Origin: Alphaproteobacteria bacterium
GTDB taxonomy: Bacteria > Pseudomonadota > Alphaproteobacteria > Micavibrionales > UBA2020
Assembly: GCA_016794125.1 (NCBI GenBank)
Contig: JAEUKT010000001.1
Span: forward strand, 124,001 to 188,000
Length of the DNA: 64,000 nucleotides
Direction: 5' to 3'
Shown: positions 63,856 to 64,000 of the stretch, one piece after another
How positions within the stretch are numbered: the stretch's first letter is position 1
How the letters are laid out: each line of letters begins with the position of its first letter
Notes under the pieces: model-generated
Told to the model about the DNA's origin: nothing
Seen by the model: only the letters and a program-made list of their open reading frames with translations
The model's database searches: none
Program-made: the position numbers and the translations under genes

Positions 63856-64000
63856 ATGCAGGGTTTCACAAAAGCGATGGTTTTATGCAGCGCCGCTCTC
63901 GCGCTCTGCCTCGCTGCGCCCGAAATTTGTTTTGCCGCCGGTTCCAAAAACGTAAAAGCGGAACTGGCGCAGAAGCAGCAGGAAACCGCCGCGCTTGAAA
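63856..64000 (+). CDS. EnvC/M23-like protein, 5' part cut by window end
   Basis: 48 codons are visible from ATG 63856, with GGGG just before it, starting 6 bases after rlmH. It begins with a signal peptide (AMVLCSAALALCLAAPEICF, cleaved near AAG) followed by the start of a charged helix (VKAELAQKQQETAALE). In alphaproteobacteria the gene after rlmH is commonly an EnvC-type murein hydrolase activator with coiled coil and M23 domain, so this identity is inferred from position and from the coiled start. The rest lies outside. Confidence 0.6.
   Translation, partial: MQGFTKAMVLCSAALALCLAAPEICFAAGSKNVKAELAQKQQETAALE

Overview
The window is a gene-dense bacterial chromosome segment of moderately high GC with a few AT-rich islands. 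The gene content points to an alphaproteobacterium: an F0-only ATP synthase operon with separate b' and b subunits, an ELM1-family gene overlapping trxB, an adrenodoxin-type ferredoxin beside a cysteine desulfurase, and the order nadD-rsfS-rlmH followed by an EnvC-like start. The many exported hydrolases and HExxH metallopeptidase-like proteins, and the PHB metabolism genes, would suit a Micavibrio-like or Rhodospirillales-like lineage. That placement is inference; there is no rRNA in the window.

Layout. 1-5.2 kb: 3' part of carB, greA, an AT-rich exported protein of unknown function and a DUF1428 protein. 5.2-15.5 kb: unknown membrane or exported proteins, an Lrp/AsnC regulator, ELM1-trxB, a permuted ACP-like protein, two overlapping unknown genes, an exported PHB-depolymerase-like esterase, an ankyrin protein, and a DUF190/DUF465 pair. 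15.5-24.5 kb: alpha/beta hydrolase, cysteine desulfurase and [2Fe-2S] ferredoxin; a two-component system divergent from a phosphoethanolamine transferase (envelope modification); and a Fur-family regulator immediately upstream of katG (peroxide defence).

24.5-32.4 kb: two small paralogues, a palindromic intergenic repeat, mnmA, an elongator tRNA-Met, a YpfJ-type zinc metallopeptidase, a second HELGH protein, a TRIC channel, and a minus-strand cluster that looks copper related (DUF2946, a His-rich membrane protein, a small Cys protein, SCO1, and a membrane protein broken by a frameshift). 32.4-49.7 kb is mostly accessory: two tandem paralogues each with a duplicated HELTHVWQ domain whose N-terminal copy is degenerate, a single-domain response regulator, a membrane-anchored AlgH/YqgE-like protein, an intracellular PHA depolymerase, two ankyrin genes, an M20 amidohydrolase, three GNAT-like paralogues and a histone-deacetylase-family enzyme.

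49.8-52.5 kb: the F0 operon atpI-atpB-atpE-atpF'-atpF. 52.5-58.0 kb: an exported hydrolase-fold protein that lacks its nucleophilic serine and three large unknown proteins, two with HExxH. 58.2-64.0 kb: putA, an AT-rich unknown gene, nadD, a possible small RNA, rsfS, rlmH and the start of an EnvC-like gene cut by the window edge.

No CRISPR array, insertion sequence, prophage or rRNA was seen. No single clear new defence-type system was found. The best candidates for new biology are the duplicated metallopeptidase-like pair, the circularly permuted ACP, the three-member GNAT-like family and the possible small RNA upstream of rsfS.
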